Shown: one piece after another, positions 1 to 12,098 of the stretch
How the letters are laid out: each line of letters opens with the position of its first letter
Numbering within the stretch: the first letter of the stretch is position 1
Origin: Tetracentron sinense
Lineage: Eukaryota > Streptophyta > Magnoliopsida > Trochodendrales > Trochodendraceae
Direction of reading: 5' to 3'
DNA: 64,000 nt
NCBI GenBank assembly: GCA_015143295.1
Contig: CM026551.1
Location: forward strand, 17,409,827 to 17,473,826
Notes under the pieces: generated by a model
Database searches by the model: none
The model's input: the letters and a program-made list of their open reading frames with translations, nothing else
What the model was told of the DNA's origin: nothing
Position numbers and translations under genes: made by a program

Positions 1-410
1 TTTTGTCCGAAATTTTGAAATATTTTTGCCAAAATTTTAGGAATAGTTTGAAAAGTATAAAATTTTATACCTTTATATAATATTATTATTTTATTTTTAA
101 AAAATAGATTTTAATTTTTTCAAAATTTCACAAAATTTCGGTGAAATTTCAAAATATTTTGGCATATTATTAAAAAAGCTATTTAAGAATATATTTATGA
201 AATTTTTCCAAAAGAAATCACGATTTCACAAAATTTCACGAAATCCAACTGAAATTTCAAATCTTACTTTGTAATGGGCCATGATATCTCCTGAAGCTTT
301 TTTTTTTTGGTTGAATGATATCTCTTAGTTACCCCCTCCCTAAAAAACTTTAAGCTTTTAGAATATCCGAAGGTGCACATTTTAACCATTTCTACCTAAA
401 AAAACCTTAA
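1..410. other. AT-rich gene-free stretch
   Basis: No coding potential seen. The first 270 bases are dominated by degenerate repeats of the short motif GAAATTTC and its inverse, with A/T runs. It looks like decayed repeat sequence, but I cannot assign it to a family. Confidence 0.5.
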
Positions 411-602
411 AGCTATGTTTGGTTGCTAAGAAAATATATGAAAACATGGAAAATATATGAAAATTTCAGATTTCTAATACAATTCATTGTTGTGTTTTGT
501 CTAATTTTCTTTTCTTTCCCATGTTTTTGCTTATTTTCTTGGCAACTAAACAGAAGATAAAGCTTTTAGAATATCCGAAGGTGCACATTTTAATCGTTTC
601 TA
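352..602. repeat. Short MITE between 42-bp direct repeats
   Basis: A MITE of about 140 bp (about 413-554) starts CTATGTTTGGTTG and ends in the near-inverse AACTAAACAG; a second member is at 17577-17718. It is bracketed by a direct repeat of about 42 bases (about 352-393 and 560-602, two visible mismatches) that begins AAGCTTTTAGAATATCC. The repeats are much longer than a normal target-site duplication and lie about 6-19 bases outside the MITE ends. Confidence 0.55.
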
Positions 603-603
603 G

Positions 604-2590
604 ATGAAGATATAGAAAGCAGCTAATAATAGACAATTTCTCTTTGGGTAGTGAGAATATTTGGGCCTCTTACCATCTAAGTCACTGGGTTGTGCAAATC
701 CCCTTATACTACTACATAATCAAGAAAGTGGGGATAAATCCCAAATGGTGGCCAACAAGGGATTCAAACTCAACACCTCTCTTTTTTGAGGAGTGGCCTT
801 GGCAACTAACTCAACCCCTCGTTGGTTAATACAAAATCTTAATTTTAAATTATTTAAGCTTAACCAGGGTTAAAGTGGTGTTAAAAGAGACACACGATAA
901 TAGAGGTACGGTAGATAACGTTCTGATGGGTACACTTACCACTGCTCTTTTACTTATAAAATGGTTCTATCATCTTATTATTGGACCTTTATCATAATAC
1001 ATTATTAATGAATTTTATTACCACGATGAGCTCATTACTCAAATCCCTTTTACTTTTGAATTTCATTGAGCTGATAGAGTATTACTCTTAACTTTTAGAA
1101 CAGTAATCAATTTTATGTTTTAGGACGAACAAACCTCATTATTTTATACATATTCGATTATTTATAAATAAATGAATATAGACGGGATGTTATCTAAATA
1201 AGATTATTCATCATAGTGCCTATTTACGATAACACTTATTCATAATATTTTTTATTATATAATCAATTGTGACTGCAATAATCCGAACTAAACAACCCCT
1301 AAAGCTCTTGGGTTAAACCTCCTCCCCACACGTAGATGCTTGGAAATCTTCCAAGTTCATGACACGTTGATTAATAAAGTGTAAGTAAAAGAAAATCAAA
1401 GCGATAAAACAAAGGCAATGCCTATGATATGCCAATATGCCATGCTTTGCTACCTTTTTAATTTTAATTATTTTTGATGGACATGCATTGCCACCTTAAA
1501 GAGCAACAAAGGAAGAAAGCAACTTTTATAAATTAAATAAATAATCAAAGTAATTATATAATAAGAAGATTTGATCGTACCGCCGATTAGAATATATCAG
1601 AAAACAATAAAAAGCCAGGCGCTTGAAACAAGGTTACACGTTACGGCCAACGGGACGTGCCTGTTGCTAAGAGAACACACGTGCTATTTATTTGTCTCAT
1701 GTGTCTGTGCCCCCCTTCGGAATTATATTCATGACAGTGGATCCTCTCCAATTGCTATGAGGAGAGGCGCCACATGCCAATTTAATATTGATTTGAGCAC
1801 ATAACACATTGATTAACATGCACATAATATGTAACGTCTCTTTAGTGTTGCTGAGGGTTTTCTCACCAACAACAATTGAACCCACTTCTATATATAATCA
1901 TCTACAATTATGAAAAACATAAAAACCTATGAGAGTAAACTATCTTTTTCCCCCATAATATACCAATAAAAGTTATTTTGTAAATTGAGGACAAGAAATC
2001 TAATATCAAATTTAGTATTAGGCTCTAATACCTGCTACAACTAGTGTACCAAACCTCCACCCAATTGATTGAGTATAACTCATTTCCTTAGAGCATCTAC
2101 AATACTGAAACTATATTTTTTCGACAAAATAGAGAGCTCCCGATAGATATAGAGATTGTTTCAGGTTAAGCTCCAACAAATATTTCATATATTTTTCTTT
2201 TTTCTTTCCTATCTTTATATTTACCACCTTTAACAGTCCTTTTTCTTTTATTTTTTTCCCCAAAAAGGAAGTACCAAACTTGATGGCGAGTTGAAAATGC
2301 TCGTCTTATTTAACTAAGTAAAAACTCTATCTAAAATGATGAGACAATTCAGCGAGCCTATTAGAGCAAAAATTTTGCCTTCACGCTCCCTAAATGACAA
2401 AGGCAGTATTGGAGGCTTGGAGCTGCTTTTTTATGCACGAAAATATCATGCATGAGGCTATGAGCCTATGACATACATTCGTAATGATGTATATGCATCA
2501 TGGTTTCCTATACATGCATATAAAAGTTTAAATATTGAACATAAACATGTATACAATGATAATATATATGTGCTATTACCAAAGATAAAT
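604..2590. other. Gene-free AT-rich spacer
   Basis: No exon-like open frame or recognisable protein fragment on either strand. The 3' end of a decayed element may lie near 1300 (AACTAAACAACCCCTA, resembling a MITE terminus), but no matching left end was found. Otherwise nothing distinct is seen. Confidence 0.5.
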
Positions 2591-2598
2591 GATAGTAT

Positions 2599-2876
2599 GT
2601 GCAAGCCACATTAAAAACCATGTGAGGTTATACTTTTATCCATTGTATATAACTCAAGATCAAGATCACGATCAAGATCACGATCACGATCGAGATTTAT
2701 TTGGCCACACGATCCAACAACTACATGCTTGCAATGATAATATGTATGTGCAAGCCAAATTATACACCATGTGAGGTTATACATTTATCTAGTATATATA
2801 ACTCAAGATCATGATGGAGAGTTATTTGGCGACACGATCCAACAACCATATGCATGTGTTGAGGAAGAACAGTTTA
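2599..2876. repeat. Tandem duplication with GATCAA/GATCAC expansion
   Basis: Two copies of a 149-base unit (starts at 2599 and 2748, both beginning GTGCAAGCCA). In the first copy a short motif has expanded into alternating GATCAA/GATCAC hexamers (about 2653-2695); the second copy keeps only one or two such units. Non-coding. Confidence 0.75.
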
Positions 2877-3340
2877 TATATTAGAGCATGTAAGATGATT
2901 ACCCTAGCATTCTCTTATAAATTAAGACACTAGTGGTAGAACGTTTATATTTAGGCTCATCTAACCATAATTAGAACCCGACCTAAATCCAGCATTATAT
3001 TGGAACCAATCCAGGGTGGATCATCAGGAATAAACATCGATAGACCTTAGCTCTTAAGATTTAAATTGAGTAACTCCCAAGCTACTTCGAAGATTTTTGT
3101 AGAGACTTGATGGGCAAGTTGGTGGGTCCTCATTAGGTTGTCAATAGTTAAAGATCCCATAGAATATCATAGGGGAATTCTAAGTTTACTCTCCAACAAC
3201 CAGACTCGCTCCTTCAGTGGTAGCTCCACGAGACCGGTTATAACCTCGAGCCAACACGTGAACTAGTTTCTCACAGACAATCTAGAAAAGAGCAATAGTT
3301 TGCTCCACTAGGTCGCTCCTCGCTCTCACATAGCCGACCC
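2877..3340. other. Gene-free spacer
   Basis: No gene or well-defined element seen. Its right part (GAGCAATAG...CTCGCTCTCACA) recurs near 45885 and 48715, so it is probably part of a dispersed repeat. Confidence 0.45.
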
Positions 3341-3640
3341 TTGAATTCCCACTAACTCCTGTTAATGTTTTTTAACCCTTTAATTAGTTCTTTTTTATTT
3401 TATTTTTCTAAAAACCAAGGGTAGATGGGTGAACCTTAAGGGTGTATGAATCTTAACCACAGTTAAATAGGGTTAGCGATAGTTTACTCCATTGGCCGCC
3501 TTGAACTCCCACTAACTCCGGGTAGTGTTTTTTAACCCTTTAGTTAGTTCTTTTTTAATTTATTTTTCTAAAAACTAATGGTAGATAGGTGAATCCTAAG
3601 GGTGTATGAATCTTAACCACAGTTAAATAGGGTTAGAAAG
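3341..3640. repeat. 160-bp tandem duplication of a MITE-related sequence
   Basis: Two adjacent copies with a 160-base period (TTGAATTCCC at 3341, TTGAACTCCC at 3501), both running into GGTGTATGAATCTTAACC. This GTGAACC/TTAACCACAGTTAA vocabulary recurs throughout the window in the large foldback elements, so this is a decayed member of that group. Confidence 0.7.
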
Positions 3641-3960
3641 GGGACTCGTGGCAAGAAAATTGGAGGTAATTTCAGTAAACAATGATGAGTTAATTGGGTT
3701 TACCTATTTCCTCACCAAAATAACTTTTAACTTTTTCGTTATTTTGGTGAACCAAAACACTAAATATTAATAAATAATATTCTTACAAAAAAAAATCACT
3801 AAATATTATAAATAAATAAGGTCCCCAGTAGTCTCATCAAAATAACCATTAAAGGTAATTTCAGTAAACAATGATGAGTTAATTTGTAAATCTATTATAC
3901 ATAACAGTGTGTTTGCAAACTAAGATAAACTTAGCAGTTGATATATATGCAAAAACACAC

Positions 3961-4131
3961 CAAGGCTTTGTCCTAGTGGCAGTGTATCCCTTGCTTTGGG
4001 AGGAGGTACCGGGTTCCATTCCCAAGAGGGTGGGTGTTTGTATATACTCTCCACCCGTCCACTAACTGAATAGATACTAACACCTAACCAACGTTACGGC
4101 CTAAACATATATTTCAAACCAAAAAAAAAAA
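3961..4131 (+). mobile_element. tRNA-derived SINE
   Basis: About 170 bp with a pol III-like A box (around GTCCTAGTGGCAG, 3970) and B box (GGGTTCCATTCCC, about 4010), about 40 bases apart, ending in an A run at 4119-4131. This is the classic layout of a plant SINE. A target-site duplication was not identified. Confidence 0.7.
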
Positions 4132-5471
4132 GTGTACAACACTCATCAAGTTTGATGATTGTTGTACACTATCAAATCAATGTTTCTCTCTCCCTTCATT
4201 TTTTGTTTTCTCACACAAATAATAAATTAATGTTTTTCTCTCCCTTTCTTTTTTGTTAAATTGGTAAGGTTGTTGGGAGTGTTTTAAGAAACTGGATAGC
4301 CAAGCAAAAAGAAAAATGACTTTTAGCTAATTTGGTGAGTAAATTTTGGTGTACTTTTCAAATTGTCGGTAAAACTAGTACACGCGTTGGCTTGAGGTTA
4401 TAAGTTATAATGGTCTCATCAGTTATAACCAGAGAGGATCTCAAGTCGACCTGACATAACCGGCCTAGCACTTAGTATCATTTGATCCAAACTCTTCATC
4501 TTTTTAGAAATGCTACCTGCCATCATCACTCAATAAATAAAGGAAAATAGTTAACGTACCCATGCATTCTATTTCCAAACCTAAGACATTCACCTACTAG
4601 TGGATGTCCCCCTCTTAAATGCTCACCAGCCTATCATTACTCATAAATAAATTCCATTGGAGAGAATGATATGTGATGTTGTTCTCTATGCTCACTTATA
4701 CAATCAATTAGGGATTGTTTGGTTTAGATTTTTTTACTTAATTTAATCAACTAAAATTGAAAATGGGAATTTTATATCTTTAGAATCGTATTTGGTTTGC
4801 CTAAAAAATTGAATTTTATTAAAATTGATTTATCAAAAATGACATTATTTCAAATTAGGGGGTGATTTTTAGAGGGAGAAATCCATATTGTATCTGCATA
4901 TGCAACAAAAATGCAAATCCAATCTCTCTCTCAAACACACCAAACCCTCAATTCCTCCACCTAGTTCAGTTGATTCATTTTGTTCAGATCCCTCGTCGGA
5001 AAATACAACCTAGATCACCGGGATAACGTAAAAACAACTGCCGGAGGATGGGTTGCATTGGTTTCTAGCAAGGCAATCATCTTTCTCTGTGCTGAAATAG
5101 TAAAACACAAAATAATAGGGACATTGATTTCGGAAGGGGAACTAATACCTAAATGAGCAGTGATGAGCGGACGTCTTGTCCACTTCTTAACTTACACTGT
5201 GTCCAACTTACAGTTGTGTCCTCAGTCCCTTTTAACACCACTTTAACCATAATTAAGTTTAACTAAATTAAAATTAAGAATTTTTTCTCTAAAAAAACAT
5301 GGTTGGATTGTTTAACAAGAGGTGTGTTCTCTTTTTTTTATAAGGTTTAAACATAACACAAACTATTACAGGCACACGCACCCTAGTAGCACAAGCTACA
5401 GCTCCCACACAACCCTCTCAAAAAGAAAGGGAGGTGGTGTTTTATAAGGGTACTATATGGGAACCCTAGGG
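4132..5471. other. Gene-free spacer with repeat scraps
   Basis: No gene seen. The sequence is AT-rich, with scraps of the TTAACCATGGTTAA-type repeat (about 5220-5290) and a short direct repeat (TAATTTCAGTAAACAATGATG occurs near 3667 and again near 3856, just upstream). Confidence 0.45.
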
Positions 5472-5681
5472 GTGTGTTCGGTTGGCAAAAAAGTGGGTGA
5501 AAAAAAAGAAAAGTAACTTAATAAATATTTTTTAAAATAACTACTGGATAAAATTTGTCATTATTTAAAACATGCAAAAAAAAAATAAAAAATTTGAAGT
5601 GTTTCTTGCCTACCAAACGAAAGAAAAGTGTAAGAAAACACATTTTTCTTTTGCTTTCTCATCTGACGAACACATCATAGG
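5472..5681. mobile_element. Probable hAT-like MITE relic
   Basis: About 210 bp starting GGTGTGTTCGGTTGG and ending in the imperfect inverse GACGAACACATCA. The interior is A-rich with AAGTG motifs. The GTGTTCGG-type terminus is typical of plant hAT MITEs. The target-site duplication is not clear. Confidence 0.45.
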
Positions 5682-6556
5682 GAGTGAATCTTAATCACTG
5701 TTGGCATGTTTTAAAAAAACTGGGTCGTGGACCAATGAGGACGACTATCTCGATACACACAACGAAAACCGCCGATAAGTTAAGTATTTTCCTACTTAAA
5801 TTTACCAAAATTAAAAACAATAATCATACGGTCACAAATGTTCACACCTGCCATTTAATGACAAACAATGTGAAGGTTGTTATCAAGTCTTGTGAGGTGT
5901 TATCGTTGTTAATGTCATATGACCACCTACGTTAACATGAAACAATAATCAACTGTAAAGGGACCCATTGCAACCAACAACTACAATCACGATACCAAAT
6001 AAAAAAAGAGTTAATTTTAAGAGTTAGAAAATCTTAACTATGATTAAAAAATGTTTTAAAAAGAAACGTGTTTGACTAATAGGTACGAGTGAATGTGATC
6101 TGAACCCTAAAAAGCTTAACCGTCTTACAATATCCATTAAAAAATTAACATACTCAAATAATAATAATAAATAAATAAAATTAAAGTTTTATTTTTCTTA
6201 TGTGAGTGATTCCTTTTTTAAAAGTTTTTAATTAGAGGAGTGTAGCCCTAGTCTCAACCTTTCCTACTCTCCATAAATCATCGCAATAGTTAAAAAATGT
6301 ATACTTTATTAACAAACAACTGATTATTTAAGGCCTGAGGTATAGAAAAGACCTGAGACTAGGTCTAGCACTCGTCTTTTATTCATTGGCGAGAAAAATA
6401 ATACCGATATGTGTTTGTTTTGGGTAGCTATCTATCTTGCGCCGAACTGAAATTCATTTAATAAGCGCAATGCGCACAGTTGATTCTGTAGTGTTGCGTG
6501 GAAGCATGAACTGTGTTGATTGCTCCGAGATCATAGAACGAGAAGTTTATTTACTT

Positions 6557-6944
6557 GGGAGTGGATTCTCTCAAGTTGCAACTTGAGAGAATCTCTCAAG
6601 TTGGAACCCCCAGAGGTCGCCACGTGTCTCATTTAACACCTCTTAACCATGGGTAAGGTTCACCCACCCCTAGGATTCACTCACCTATCTTTGGTTTTTT
6701 TTTATATTAATTATTATTTTTTAAATTAAAAAATAACTGTTTTTAGAGTTTTTTAATATTAAAAACAGTTTTTTAATTTAAAAAATAATAATTAATATAA
6801 AAAAAACCAAGGACGGGTGAGTGAACCCTAGGGGTGGGTGAACCTTACCCATGATTAAGAGGTGTGAAAAGAGATACGTGGCGACCTCTAGGGGTTCCAA
6901 CTTGAGAGACTCTCTCAAGTTGCTACTTGAGAGAATCCAAGGCC
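6557..6944. mobile_element. Foldback MITE, 388 bp, with 9-bp target duplication
   Basis: The arms are long inverted repeats meeting in an A/T-rich centre near 6750. The left end is GGGAGTGGATTCTCTCAAG and the right end, inverted, is GGCCTTGGATTCTCTCAAG. It is flanked by an exact direct repeat TATTTACTT (6548-6556 and 6945-6953). The arms contain the blocks CCACGTGTCTC, TTAACCATGGGTAAGG and CACCCACCCCTAGG, also seen in the elements at 13813, 30192 and 42763, so it is one member of a family. A 9-bp duplication suggests a Mutator-type transposase. Confidence 0.85.
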
Positions 6945-6953
6945 TATTTACTT

Positions 6954-8100
6954 TTGTCCTTTAATTGCCACGTAGCACTACAACATAAAAATAAGGCGGT
7001 GCGGTGGTGTTGGTAAATAGAGGACACGTGTAGTGGTGAATATAGGAACGGGCAGTGCTGGCTAGTTGCCCGGGAATCGAGGGCAGAGGTGGTGGGGTTG
7101 GGGAACAAAATACTCGGAAGAAGAGCGCATAATCAAAACTCCCCCCACGCCATCATCAAAGCTGAGTGGGGTCCACTTTCCTTTTATTAGTTTTTTCCTG
7201 TGGTGGGCCCCACTCAAACTTAAGATTTGGAGTAAAAGTGTAAAACGACAAAAGAATCCGGGAAATTTGAGACTGAGACGAGTGATGACGACATTTGGCT
7301 CCTTTCGGGTGGAAGATGGAAATAGATTGAGTGCTCAAGGTACTCGCATCAATGTGCGTGTCCGACTAATCATGGCCTCACAAGGAAAGTGGCAACAACC
7401 GCTGTTTCACTCGCGATTACAGACCCCTCGCCGGTCTGGTTCGAATATTTTATGGTTTAAGCGTCACGAATCGGTTTGGATCTTTTGACCCGCATGATCT
7501 ATATAACCCAGACGATTTTTTTTAATTTTTTTGTTTGGGTAATGGAGGGTGTCCCAAAACCCTTCGAGGCAAGAATTAATCCTTTCGGGTGTTTGCGCTA
7601 TCCCATTCGACATTTTTCATAAGGACACTAAGGTTAGTCAAGGAGTGGAAGTTGAAATGCAACCATAAGGAGCAAACCCAAACAATTATTTGTATTGTTT
7701 GGGTTATAGTACTACCAAAGTGAAATATAATGTTTTTTTGAATTTATAGTTCCATGTATTACTTCAAATTACATCCATTAGTTTTTAATTAATATTAAAA
7801 TTTAAAAATAAATTATTAATTAATAATTAAAAATGAAATAAAATTATTATATAGATAAAAAGAAAAACAATTTACCATCCAATAAAAAAAAAACAATTTA
7901 TATGTAGAAAAGAACCGTGGAAATAGAGACTTAATTATTTGGCGTTGTTTTTTTATAAAAAAATTATCTATATTTTTAATTTTATATTAATATTATTTAT
8001 ATATGTCATTATTTAACTTAACTGGATCAACTCACCAGACCATTCAACCGATTGAGATCAACCCGCCCCGTTAAGATCGGGTCGGTTTCCGGTCCGGTTT
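6954..8100. other. Gene-free spacer upstream of the FLZ gene
   Basis: An open frame of 140 codons at 7066-7488 matches nothing I recognise and has no composition bias expected of an exon, so I do not call it. AT-rich from 7700 to 8000. A relic of the GTTTTAAAA-terminated repeat (about 8015-8108) ends just before a GC-rich block. Confidence 0.45.
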
Positions 8101-8325
8101 TTAAAACATCGGCGAGTGCTGCCGTTCTCTCGAGAGGGATTTGAAGCGACCGGAGATCGCGGGTTTGGAGGGGCGGCCGTACGGTTCAGCAACCGGAAGA
8201 GCCAGTGAACTGTTAGGTCGTGAGAGTAGGGCAAGAAGGTCGGTGCGAAGATCTGAGGCAGTTTTCAATTCATCTTTGATTTTTACCTTTTCTATATTTG
8301 GTAGGCCCCGCGATTTCAAATAAAT
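8101..8325. other. GC-rich block open on both strands
   Basis: About 220 bases, clearly richer in G+C than its surroundings, with frames open on both strands (8141-8323 plus; 8101-8319 minus). It lies 90-300 bases upstream of the FLZ TATA-like element. It could be a CpG-rich promoter block or an exon scrap. I recognise no protein family in it. Confidence 0.35.
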
Positions 8326-8412
8326 TACGCAAAATACCCTCCTGTCCTCATAAAGGAATTCCGTAAACTCACCGTAGTTTCTTAAAAGCCCTCCACCATC
8401 ACCAAACCCCTC

Positions 8413-8419
8413 TTTATAA
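8413..8419 (+). promoter_or_regulatory. TATA-box-like element of the FLZ gene
   Basis: TTTATAA lies 82 bases upstream of the FLZ start codon and is followed by a C/T-rich stretch that fits a plant transcription start and 5' leader (about 8440-8500). Confidence 0.5.
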
Positions 8420-8500
8420 TCTCCGCCATCTTCCTCTTCCTTTCTACAATCTTCACACTCGGCGCATCTTAGTGACCTGCATCACCTCCTTCAAACAGTC

Positions 8501-9386
8501 ATGAACTCATCCCCGTTTCTTGGTTCTTTCGTTGAAGAAGACGACGGTCCAGCTTCTCTGGCAAACATGGAATCTGGCTTCTCTGGAAATCAGATTGTCC
8601 TCTCGAAGAATTCTTTTTTTAATGATTCTAATAGGAGAGATAGTTACAGAGAAATGTCTCGTTCGTTTCCTTCTGCACTGAGGTACGCCAGGTGCGAAGA
8701 ACACCACCATCCTGGGTTCCTGGAAGTTTGTTTTCTCTGCAAGAAGCCACTTGGAAATAACAGAGACATTTTCATGTACAGGTTAGCATTTTACCATTCT
8801 CAAACTATTTTTTTTATAGTTCTTCTGTATTTCTTTTGATTTTCCCCCTTTTTATTCTCTCGATTTCGATGGAAATTCTGAAACAACCCTCTGTGAATCT
8901 GGAAAGAGGGTTGGGTAGATGGGATATTCTGGGTTTTGTGATTAAACTCAGAATTTCCAGATTCCAATTCAGGGTTTGTGATTAACGCAGTACCCTGAAT
9001 TTATGAGAAAGTTCTTCCTTTTTCTTGCTTAATCGGTGGATTCTTAGATACTCGGAAGATAGGTGAATTCATTTCTTGCAAAATGTTAAATTTTTTTAAA
9101 AGTATTGATTCTTCAATTTCTATATTTTCATAGATTATTTGGCTTTCTTATTTATCAAAGAATTAATTGGGTTCTGAATTCTGATGGGTATGTTGATAAA
9201 TTTTGCAGAGGAGATACTCCATTCTGTAGCGAGGAGTGCAGACAAGAACAGATAGAGATAGACGAAGCAAAGGAGAAAAACTGGAACCTCTCATCTTCCA
9301 TGAAAGCTTTGAGAAAAGATCAGAAGAAATCATCCAGCAACAAAACTCAAAAACATGTACGGACGAGTACCGTTGCAGCAGCTTGA
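8501..9386 (+). CDS. FCS-like zinc finger (FLZ, DUF581) protein, two exons
   Basis: Exons 8501-8781 and 9209-9386, joined across a 427-base GT-AG intron, give a 152-residue protein. The split arginine codon at residue 94 is restored by the join. The FLZ domain spans about residues 71-120: Cys77-x2-Cys80, then 18 residues, then Phe99-Cys100-Ser101-x2-Cys104, which is the family signature. Known family role: plant-specific adaptors that bind SnRK1 kinase subunits through this zinc finger. The N-terminal 70 residues are acidic and Ser-rich and the tail is Lys/Ser-rich, both likely disordered. The intron position inside the FLZ domain, between the two Cys pairs, is usual for the family. The start is the first ATG after the TATA-like element and leader. 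No defect is seen. The individual FLZ paralogue cannot be named from the sequence. Confidence 0.93.
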
Positions 9387-9434
9387 ACAAAACATGGATC
9401 TTTTCAAGTAGCGCAAAGGAAATAATCAACATAA

Positions 9435-9440
9435 AATAAA
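9435..9440 (+). promoter_or_regulatory. Possible polyadenylation signal of the FLZ gene
   Basis: AATAAA 49 bases after the FLZ stop codon. It is correctly placed for a near-upstream element, but this motif is common in such AT-rich DNA. Confidence 0.35.
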
Positions 9441-9923
9441 ATTTATCTAACGAGAAGCAGTGAGCGTCTGATCTAGAGTGAAGTACTATACAGGCAACCA
9501 CCCTTTTTTAATTTTACTTTACTTTTGCAATTTTGTGAATGTTTGTTAGAGGACTATGTTGATGTGTGGAAATATAATGGCATTTCTCTTTCTTTTTTTT
9601 TTCTTTTTGTCATTGGAGAACTATGTATTGCAAAGAGAAATTTGTAGTAAATTTCGTCTATGTTATATTTTTATTTTACTCTTTAAATTTACAAAGAGGA
9701 GCTCCTTCTTTTTTCTTTTTCCTTTTTAGTATTATAGTGTTACAAAATTGCCGCTTTCGGCAATTACAAACTTAACTTGCCATGGCCATAGTGTAAAAGG
9801 GAGCTTCGCTTCAACAGTGCTCCGGCTAAAAATTAATTTCTTTATTTTTAATTATATTATTGGACATATTGTTAAGCTTAGGCCACAACCCCGGTTTAGT
9901 ATTGTCCGTATTTGTTTATATTT
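9441..9923. other. FLZ 3' flank
   Basis: T-rich 3'-UTR-like and intergenic sequence. No further gene or element seen. Confidence 0.4.
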
Positions 9924-9931
9924 GTTTATTG

Positions 9932-10176
9932 CAGTGTTGTCAAAACTGGACTGGTGGAATCGGAACCTACCCCCTCGTTGGTTCCCAAAACTCTCAAAAT
10001 TGGTATTTTTTAAGAATTGGCCAAAACCGGTAAAACTGAGTTCCGGTCGAAACTGCTCAGGTCTGGGAAAATTAGAAAAAAAATAAAAAGACAATGATTT
10101 TTTTGTAAAATGTATATAGTGGAATCAGGAACTGGCCTCTACCGGTTCGATGCCTAATCCGGTTCTGACAACACTG
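9932..10176. mobile_element. hAT-type MITE, 245 bp
   Basis: Terminal inverted repeats CAGTGTTGTCAAAAC (left) and the inverse of GGTTCTGACAACACTG (right). An exact 8-bp target duplication GTTTATTG lies at 9924-9931 and 10177-10184. The interior has CCGGTT-rich subterminal repeats. The 8-bp duplication and CA(G)-type ends are diagnostic of hAT. Confidence 0.9.
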
Positions 10177-10184
10177 GTTTATTG

Positions 10185-11099
10185 GTTAGAAGTTAGATGC
10201 GGTATTATAGTTGGGTTAATTTGGATGGCTTTTTCTAGAGAAAAATAATAATAAAATAAAATAGATGATTTTTCCAAACCGTCAAAGTATTTATGGGAAT
10301 TGATGATGAGAATTGATCTCAAACCACCGAAATGGTCATTGGGACCATTGGGTAGGTGCTATCTCCAATTTTTTATTTGTTCTTTCGTTGAAATGGTAAT
10401 TGGCAGGTCTCGGTTTTTTTTTTCTTTGAAATTAAGGCCTATTATGAGAGCAATAATCCTCTGTTTGGTCGAGAAGAGCGGACTATTAATGGGCGGAGCC
10501 ACATGGACCTCCCAAGCGACCGAAGTCCCCTCAACTTTAATAAAAAAAAAAAAAAAAAGCGGAGCAAATGGACCTCCCAAGTGGGGATCAGATATCGGAT
10601 TTGATCCGGCTCTCGTCACACCAAAATATCTGGCCTAAGTGTAGCATGTGACTTGTGATGATAGAAAGGGAAGAAAATATCAAATAGAGAAGTCGAAAAA
10701 CACTTCACTTAGGCGGGATGGTTTTGGTCTGGCGAGAGCTAGATCAAATCCCATCCCTCCAAGGGGCTGAAGTCCCCTCAACTCTTCAAAAAAACATATT
10801 AACGTAGTTTCAAAAAATATATATTAATGTAGTATCATACATGGAGTAAAGTTTCGGAGCCTCAACTTTTTAGGAAAAAAAAAAAATATACTATGTAGTA
10901 TCATACATGGAGTGTAGCTTATGACTCTCAACTTTTCAAAAAAACAAAAATATACTATGAAGTATTATACATGGAGCATAGCTTAGGAGCAGGGGCAGGC
11001 CGGGTTGCAAAGACTATTTCCTAACTTTTGGGACAAAAATTTAATTTATACTTATATTATTTATTTTAATAAGGCATAAACATAAGGCAAGGGGGAAGT
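10185..11099. other. Gene-free spacer with a three-copy tandem repeat
   Basis: No gene seen. About 10805-10985 holds three copies of a unit of about 70 bases (ATATACTATGTAGTATCATA... ending CTCAACTTTT), separated by A runs. Around 10490-10560 and 10730-10790 lie two copies of a CCCCTCAACTTT-containing scrap ending in A runs, which look like retrotransposed tails. Confidence 0.5.
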
Positions 11100-11303
11100 T
11101 GATAGAACAATAGGTTTTATTCAATAGATTGGATTATCATTACAAGAGGGTATATATAAAGATGGATTATATTTAAAACAAAACCTTAATCAAATATATT
11201 TTACCTAAACTAATCCAATCAAATTTAATTCAAATATATGATGAGATATGGTGTATCTCATCACACCATATTACATTACTTGCTACATATTTTTTCTCAA
11301 TAC
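11100..11303 (-). mobile_element. Copia-like LTR fragment
   Basis: Read on the minus strand, a polypurine tract (TTTGAGGGGAAG, about 11304-11315) is followed by TATTGAGAAAAAATATG, an A/T-rich stretch and an end at ...TTCTATCA. This is the usual arrangement of a Copia 3' end (polypurine tract, then LTR). No matching second LTR is seen in the window. Confidence 0.5.
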
Positions 11304-11978
11304 TTCCCCTCAAACGCATGATGATCGAAATCGTCATAGATTTACGATAAGTCGAGTATTCCTCACCCTTTATCTTTCTTAATTTGTTGATAAATAATTA
11401 GAATATTCGACCGTGTTTGGTAGTGTTCAGTCTATGAAGTCCATCTTTGTCACACCCTACTCATTTTTATGAGTTTGTCGAAGCCCACGACCCACTAGAT
11501 TAGGGGTTGTCATGATCTTCTCCTAAAGCATATAAAATATATATGACCAATTATTTAAAAAAAAAACTCTTGTTGGAGAATTTCAATAGATGAAAAGAAA
11601 ATAAGAGATCGTGAGTCATGAATATGAGTATGAGAATTGAGGATTATAAAAGTTTAAAGGATGATAGAAGGGTTTTTATTTAAAACAAAAATTAAGATCC
11701 TCCACCACTCATAGAAAAACAGAATCAAACAAAAAAAATATGAAAATTGCCTAACCTTTTTTTAAAGAAAAAACTAAGTCGATACATATTATATTATTTA
11801 ATTGAAGATAGCATAACCATGGGTAAAGGTGACAACGGCTCCTAATCACCCATCAAGAAAGTCTTGACTCCACCCATACTTATATTATGGCTAACAAGTT
11901 TTACTCATTCTGAGTAAATTTCTTTTTTTTAAAACTAACTCTAAGATTTAGTAAAACATAGTCACAAGTTAATTTTGG
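11304..11978. other. Gene-free spacer
   Basis: May include decayed internal sequence of the Copia element to its left. No open frame or recognisable motif; A-rich from 11560. Confidence 0.4.
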
Positions 11979-12098
11979 GGTCAGCCCCGGACGGGTTTAC
12001 CCAGACTCACCTGGTGTGACGGGTTGCAGGCTCACGTCACACCCTCGAGGATTAGTCTTGACGCAAAGGGTTGGGGACACCCAGCGTTCTAAAAAAAA
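11979..12098 (+). mobile_element. 5'-truncated SINE, same family as 39182-39376
   Basis: The stretch from CGGGTTTACC through GATTAGTCTTGACGCAAAGG to GGGACACCCAG and an A run matches, in the opposite orientation, the 3' two thirds of the SINE at 39182-39376. The tRNA-like head is missing. Confidence 0.65.

Noticed and set aside
7066-7488. 140-codon open frame as a gene
   Set aside because: It has no recognisable domain or splice context and the first codons are not in a convincing leader; random in a locally GC-richer stretch.
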